From positions 4,656,486-4,720,485 of the forward strand of contig NW_025335268.1 of assembly GCF_004798865.1 (NCBI RefSeq): 64,000 nt of DNA. Direction: 5' to 3'. A model generated the notes under the pieces. That model saw nothing but the letters and a program-made list of their open reading frames with translations. It did not search any database and was not told the origin of the DNA. Positions 58,231 to 64,000 of this stretch are shown piece by piece; position 1 is the first letter of the stretch; the number at the start of each line of letters is the position of its first letter. The DNA comes from Varanus komodoensis (taxonomy: Eukaryota; Chordata; Lepidosauria; Squamata; Varanidae). The translations under genes and the position numbers were made by a program.

Positions 58231-59556
58231 TCACCCTCTAAATTTAAAACCTTCTGCTTGTAAGAATGAAAAGCATCTCCAGTATTAATTTGGGGCAGTG
58301 TGCATTCTGAATCTGAAGCTTTAGGCTTTGGAAAATAAGCTCAAAATGATGTTCTCACACCTGAGTCACCAACACACAACACAATAGTAAGCCCTGCTGA
58401 TTTCTGCAGAACCTAATTTTGATAAGGGTGCCCTTCACATATGACATTTATCCTCCATGGGAATAATCTCAAGCGTGAAAATGAAAGAACTCTGTGCACA
58501 CTAGAATACTTTAGAGTAATGACACCTGACACCTCAATGGCAGGTGTTTGGAGATCTCTGAAACTCATCCACACTGGAGATCCATTAGCTCAGAATTTGG
58601 AGCTATGGTAAATATGGAGGTATGGTAAGATTTGTTGTATTCATGTATTTATTTGCTAACCTCATCCTGCTTGGTGCAACACTTAACAGAAATCTCCTGC
58701 TCCAGATTTTTCAGGAAACTGTTGTAACAAACCATAATATCTTCCTCCTTTATTGAGAGCAATAAAGAAGGGAAGTGAAAAGCCATGCAAGGGCCAAGTT
58801 CTAAACCAGACATATGTTTATATCCTGCCCAATGCTGTAGGGTCAGTAAATCTTATAGGCCAGGATTATACTACCTGGAGCTGCTACCTTATTCACTGTA
58901 ATAGGTAACTTTATACATGGCTAGCAAGTTTTAAAATGGAAATGTACATAAGAAAAACCATCTGTAGCAAGGGTGTACGCAACACTTCCCTTCAGCAAAG
59001 TCACCCTCTGATTGTACGAGAATCATATGCCCAAAGGAGGTGTCACTAAGAAAGCAAGGAGAATTTAAAAGCCATAGAGAAGAGAAGGCAGCCAGGAAAA
59101 ACAAGCTTTCCATACAACCCAAGATCAAGCAACCAGCATCTGGCTTGTGTTGAACATGAATTAATAGTGGCACACACCCAGCAGTGTCCAGCATACAGGT
59201 GCTTGGCCTGTTTTGATGCTTGCAGGTGGCCTGATGGATGGTGTTTCTCTCTCTGCTTTTGGAAAGCTGTAAAGGGTGCTTTTCTGATTAAAGCTTTGTA
59301 GTCCAGTTTTATGGAAAGCTTCATGACATGACTTTATCTTCCTGACAGATTCTCCAATGGACATTCCCTGTCATTTGGAATCTAACAGCACAACCTAATC
59401 CCAGTGGATTTTGTGCAAGAGGCCATCCTCTTAAATTTTATGAAGGAAATCTCACTTCTGGCATTGCTGATTGACTGTACTTTCGTGATACTCCCAGGAA
59501 AAGACCACTTTCCTCCTCATACCTGCAGCACACCTGTTCCACCAGCAGCCGAGATG
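58231..59556. other. Unique non-coding stretch
   Basis: Nothing recognised. Confidence 0.4.
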
Positions 59557-59564
59557 CTCTAATG

Positions 59565-59957
59565 CATGGGTCGTCAAACTACGGCCTGGGGGCTAGATCC
59601 AGCCCGCCATGCCCATTTGGACCCGCCGTGTGCACGCCTGCTGCCGCCCACCTCACCCCACGTGCGGGAGGCAGCAGTTTGCTCGCTTGTAGAAAACGAC
59701 CTCCGAGCAAGCAAGCCGCTGCCCCATGCGCCTGCCTCACGGCGCGTGCCCGCCCCTGCCTGTGCCTCCTCTCCCTCCCGCGCCCGCCCATGCCTTGCCT
59801 CGCCTTGCCTCGCCTCTCACCCCACCCCGGCTCACACATGCCGCTCCCGCCCCATCCCCTCGCCGGCCTGTGTGCACCGCAGGCACCACCTATCCGGCCA
59901 GTGCCCAGCACCAGCATCTTTCAACTGGCCCCTGGAGAAAAAGTTTGAGGACCCCTG
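59565..59957. mobile_element. hAT non-autonomous element, 393 bp, GC-rich interior, with perfect 8-bp TSD
   Basis: The termini CATGGGTCGTCAAACT and (reversed) CAGGGGTCCTCAAACT differ at two of 16 positions. The right end is of the same type as at 55029. CTCTAATG flanks it at 59557-59564 and 59958-59965. The interior is very GC- and CpG-rich, with a 'cttgcctcgc' near-tandem at about 59793-59814. No transposase is present. The open frames of 112-143 codons across it are a by-product of GC content. Confidence 0.92.
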
Positions 59958-60211
59958 CTCTAATGTGCCCTTTATGCACAAACCCCAGCAGGCATAATGC
60001 TTAAGCAACCTCCTGAATACAATAACTCACAGTGCAATTTGGACCGATGTGTATTACATGAATTGAAACATTCCATCCCCTCATGGATGACCAGGAATGC
60101 CCAAGGTGAACCAGGCATCCCAGATACACCATGGAGGAGGAGCACTCTAACCTCCCGGTACACATATGTGCCACTTCAGGGAAAGTGTTAGCCACTTTAA
60201 CCTACTGTCTT

Positions 60212-60290
60212 CAGCAGAGCTTTTCAGCCTCTACCCTGTGGGCTGGATCCAGCCATGGGGCTTCCCCGTCCAGCCCAGGAGCTGTTTCCA
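60212..60290 (+). mobile_element. Possible hAT terminus remnant
   Basis: 'cagagcttttcagcctctac' plus 'cctgtgggctggatccagcc' resembles the start of a hAT element ('caggggttttcaacc...gggccagatccagcc'). No partner end was found. Confidence 0.35.
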
Positions 60291-60879
60291 AAGTCTCTGT
60301 TCCTTTTCCCTTCCACCCTGTCAAGAACTAGAAAGGATTTAAAGGCATTTAAATTTGAAATAACTGCTCTATTAATTCCTTTAACATGTAAATATAATTG
60401 AAGAGCAGTGTCTTTAAAATGACCCTGTTGAGATAAAGGTGTGAGAACCAGAAGACTATGTTTTAAAAGTCCATTTTATATCTTACTTCTGCAAAGATAG
60501 GCACAGAGTTGAGTTGCCTTTTAAATGACTGAATGTTGTCGCACTGAGCTTACTCCTTATTAGACAGGCATACAATTTTGCAGTGTCTTGTATGCTTGTT
60601 GAGAAAATGTGTACATTTGTCTGACTTACATCTGGCCATGCTCCATCTGCGTTGACTGGGCTTCCTCAGTCCTTGGCCTGCCCCCTCTGCTCTCAGCCCC
60701 ACACCCTGCTGGAATGTCATCACCAACAGCATTCCCAAGTTGGAATTCACCCTGGGATCCACAAATGATGGATGGAGAGCAATTGCTATATGCACACAGA
60801 GAAGTATCTAATGAATTAAGGAAATATCTGCATTAAGGCTCAGAAGGTGGCAACAGAGGAAACTGACTTCCAGTGGTGG
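60291..60879. other. Unique non-coding stretch
   Basis: Nothing recognised. 59966-60211 is likewise blank. Confidence 0.4.
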
Positions 60880-61190
60880 CCCTCCAGTTTTATAATGAGG
60901 CCCGCCTGGCATTCTTTTAGCCTTTTGTCAGCAGATTAAGAATGTCGCCTTCTCTGAGACATTCAATGGCATTTAATGGTTTATGAGAACCATTTATGTC
61001 AGTCTAGTTATATTGAAACTATTTTAGTTACTTAGATTGTTTTAAATTCTTTTAAAAATGTTGTATATTGGGATTTTAAGGTATGTTTACGGCTATTTGT
61101 AGTTTGTATTTTTTATGAATTTCTGTGAATTTCCAGAAAGCTTTGGCTAGAGGGTAGAATAGAAATAAAATGAAAAGAATAAAATAAATA
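60880..61190 (+). mobile_element. L2 LINE 3' fragment
   Basis: A decayed ORF2 end is followed by 'gaatttccagaaagctttgg', 'ctagagggtagaatagaaat' and an AAATAAAAT-rich tail. Confidence 0.65.
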
Positions 61191-63078
61191 GAAGACAAAT
61201 CTATAACATACCTGCCCATATAAATAAAAGTGTTTACACCCCTTTAATTCTTCCTGTCCATCTCCCATCCTTGAAGACTTTGCTCCTTCTTCAAGCTGTA
61301 AGCATTCAACAATTCCTCATCACTGATATTATGAAAAATAATTATAAAATTGTATACCACCTGTGGATAGAATCTCTAGCCAAATTATATAGATGAGACC
61401 CTCTGGTGAGAATAAACTGTTTGCAGTGACCTTCCAGGTGGAAGAAAACAAATGTGGGGAAGTAAAAGTAAAGTCACTGAAGATATTGGGCGGTCAATCA
61501 TGTATCATACCAAGCAGCTTGGCTCTGACTCTCAGGCTTTGTACAAGCTTTCTTTAAAAAAAATAAATACCAATTTGTAGTCCACTGGGAAAAGTCTGGT
61601 ATGCAAAAAATACGTCCCTGTTCTCCTTAGCCAAAACAGGCAAGGAAAATGGGGATTCCTTGGAAGAAATATGTACCAAACATCCCACAGGATGGTTCTG
61701 GCTGTGCAACTGGAAACCTGCAGAGCTGTCGTTCGGACAAGCCCAGATGTGTATCTAAAACATAAAGTTCCCAGCACAACAGGTCTTTGTAGCAAAAATA
61801 CTCCAAAAAAATAAACTGAGGAGCATGTCGGCCAAACTGGAATATACAGTCACATACTACACCTGTGCAACAGATGTTGTGATGCTTGCCCTGGCATAAA
61901 TTTAAGTCTGATTATTTTTCCTGGCACCCACAAAGCATAGCTTTGGAACGATGGCTCCTGTATTAACCGCTTCTCCCAACTCTGGTTAGCTTCGTAACTG
62001 AAATCTTGGCAGGGTTCCCCATGCCCACTCTTAGCTTAGCATAAAGAGCCACCTGCACATCAGCTGGGGGACTGGTTCGTCCAGTGCTCCTCGCAGGCCC
62101 AACAGGGTCCCTCCATGAAAGCAGCAGGATGAATGGAGATGCTTTCTTGATTTGCCCAGGAGCTCAGGTTTCCTTGCAATTGGACATAATGGGCAGTGTC
62201 TGGAATTGGTGCAAAGGGAGTGGCCCACAAGTAAGGCCTCAAGCCTTGGGTAGGGGCAACCACACTTCCAGCATCAGCCCCCACTGAAAATAGGGGGAGG
62301 GACTGCTCCAGAGCCAGGCTTGGAGCCATAGGAAATTAATTCCTAGAGTGTCCTGGAGCATCCTAGGAAGTGATGCTTGCAGGGTCCTCTGAAGGTACCT
62401 GAATGAGGCCTCTGTGATAGGAACTCAGCATAGAGCCCAGTCTTTAGGCATTTTTCTCTTTCTGGCCACTGGGGTGGGGTGGGGTGGGGTGGGAGGGGCT
62501 GTCCAGGGTGGACCATGGTGCTGTGCCACTGACCACTGACCCTGCTGTTTCAACCCCAAGATCTAATGATGTCTCACTGAACTAGACAAAGATTCAGATT
62601 AATCTAGGAGGCAACCTAGAAGCCATGGGAAGACTTGCTTCCACTGAGACCAGCATTTTTTAGTTCAAATGGCAGCTGCTCTCTGCGGAGGGCATTTCAC
62701 ATCACTTGCCACCTGATTCCTTTATTCTTTTCCCCTTCATTGTGGAGGTTCCAGGGACTGAGCTCAGGTCCTCTGGCATGGAACTGTTCTCCCCAGAGCC
62801 CTGTTCAGCCAGCCCATCCTGTGGGGCAAAGTCCCAAGGCCCCACACAGCAGAATGAGCAGGACAGGCCTGGCTTGCTACATGCTAAAATAAGGGAAATG
62901 ATGCACATTACCATGAACAGCAGCCCTTGTCCCAGTAGGATCATTATGTTCAGAGAGCAGAACTACCTAAACACACCATTGTGAGGGTCCCACTGGACAC
63001 TTACAAAAGGTTCCTTGCAGGGGAAGTGAGAAATCTGGGTCTCAGGCCTGTAAGACAAAACAAAATGCAAACACTGCA
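61191..63078. other. Unique non-coding stretch with a G-rich tract
   Basis: At 62471-62500 the motif GGGGT is repeated about five times, with a final GGGAGGGG, enough G-runs to form a G-quadruplex. No gene or other element is recognised. Confidence 0.45.
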
Positions 63079-63510
63079 TGTTGTTGTTGTTGTTTAGCAA
63101 AGTCGTGTCCGACCCATCGTGACCCCATGGACAACATTCCTCCAGGCTCTCCTGTCCTCCACCATCCCTTGGAGTCCACTTAAGCTCACACCAACTGCTT
63201 CAGTGACTCCATCTAGCCCCCTCATCCTCTGCCGTCCCCTTCTTCTTTTGCCATCTATTGTTCCCAGCATTAGGCTCTTCTCCAGTGAGTCCTTCCTTCT
63301 CATTAGGTGGCCAAAGCATTTGAGTTTCATCTTCAGTATCCGGCCTTCTAAATAGCAGCCAGGGTTGATCTCCTCTAAGACTGACCAGTTTGATCACCTT
63401 GCAGTCCAAGAGACTCGCAGGAGTCTCCTCCAGCACCACAATTCAAAGGCCTCAGTTCTTCTGTGCCCAGCCTTCCTTATGGTCCAACTTTCACAGCCAT
63501 TACAAAAACA
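63079..63510 (-). mobile_element. BovB (RTE) LINE 3' fragment
   Basis: On the minus strand it encodes MKLKCFGHLMRRKDSLEKSL, GKRRRGRQRMRGLDGVTEAV and SLSGLQG, followed by the 3' terminus and a (CAA)n tail (plus strand 'tgttgttgttgttgtttagc'). It runs upstream to about 63510, nearly the same extent as the copy at 50850-51281. No clear target duplication is visible. Confidence 0.88.
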
Positions 63511-63556
63511 GTCCATATGTTGATTTAAAAATGTCTAAGCATATCTCTTATATGGA

Positions 63557-63592
63557 AGAAGAAGAAGAGGAGGAGGAGGAAGAGGAGGACGG
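63557..63592 (+). repeat. Purine GAA/GGA tract
   Basis: About 36 bases of GAAGAGGAGG-type purines just beyond the BovB copy. It gives a run of Glu codons in a chance frame. Confidence 0.85.
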
Positions 63593-64000
63593 AATCTGAT
63601 TTCAGGGGGGTGAATTGGGGAGAAAGATTCAGGGTAGCAGGAGGAAAGCACATGTGGGTGAAAAGTCGGCTAATCCAGGGGATCAGAAGTAACAAGAGAT
63701 CATTAGGGCCCCTCCACCTGTTTTTCAGCCAGTGCCCACGGACACAAGGCCAGCAGAAGACTCTGCAGACTTTTGGAGCTCCAGATGGAAGATCCAGGGC
63801 TCCAGGCCTAGTGGGCGGCCCACTGCCTCTGGTTCTTTGGCAAAGAGGCCAGCATGGAAGGGTTCCATGAAGCTTAAAAATCCCTGAGCTGAAGCGTTCA
63901 GGATGGCCTGACTCTGTAATGCTGCAACACAAATTGAATTACAAAGAATGACATCTGCTATTATGCACCTCACTGCTGACATTTATTTTTTAATGTCAGT
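63593..64000. other. Unique non-coding stretch
   Basis: Nothing recognised to the end of the window. Confidence 0.4.

Noticed and set aside
59566-60004. Overlapping 92-143 codon frames, Pro- and Ala-rich
   Set aside because: They lie within the GC-rich hAT element and run out of its right end. Not a gene.
1-64000. Endogenous retrovirus or other LTR or capsid-bearing element
   Set aside because: No LTR pair, tRNA primer-binding site or gag/pol/env-like translation was noticed anywhere in the window.

Overview
The window looks like non-coding nuclear DNA of a squamate reptile, probably a lizard. The evidence is the repeat mix: three 3' pieces of a BovB (RTE) LINE with AAC-type tails, many L2 and CR1 LINE fragments, tRNA-Ala-derived and MIR-like SINEs, palindromic hAT-type MITEs, and three hAT elements with intact 8-bp target duplications. 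The base composition and AATAAA-rich stretches fit amniote intergenic or intronic DNA. The species assignment is inference. I found no host protein-coding gene, no functional RNA gene, no CRISPR array and no operon-like layout. Nearly all open frames are short chance frames. The longest coherent one, 251 codons at 41480-42235, is LINE-derived.

Layout. 0-13 kb: mostly unique sequence with scattered repeats (hAT-type MITE 888-1015, MIR-like SINE 1731-1932, CR1 4035-4412, L2 7100-7410) and a 5S-rRNA-like head joined to an L2-like tail at 11688-11841. 13-24 kb: a diverged 120-bp tandem duplication (13964-14187), BovB (20293-20497), several L2 tails and unclassified AT-rich repeats. 24-31 kb: a GC-rich block (24230-24620) and a repeat-poor island (29880-31270). 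31-43 kb: nested insertions, namely an A-tailed insertion with 14-bp TSDs inside a minus-strand CR1 (31278-31940), a SINE inside an L2 (38225-39760), and an L2 inside a CR1 that leaves a fused reading frame (41355-42790). 43-54 kb: a pair of near-identical direct repeats around an L2 (45988-47545), an unclassified repeat split by an L2 with 7-bp TSDs (49306-49800), a perfect 22-bp-arm hairpin (50147-50195) and BovB (50850-51281). 55-60 kb: a cluster of three hAT elements. 60-64 kb: an L2 tail, a G-rich tract, BovB and a purine tract.

The elements do not work together as a system; the window is a record of overlapping transposition events. I see no clear evidence of an undescribed biological system. 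The strongest leads are the 5S-L2 composite, the hAT cluster with a retained transposase N-terminus and a GC-rich passenger, the CR1-L2 fused frame, and the direct-repeat pair at 46/47.4 kb. Similarities to repeat families were judged by eye from memory of consensus sequences, so boundaries are approximate except where target duplications fix them.
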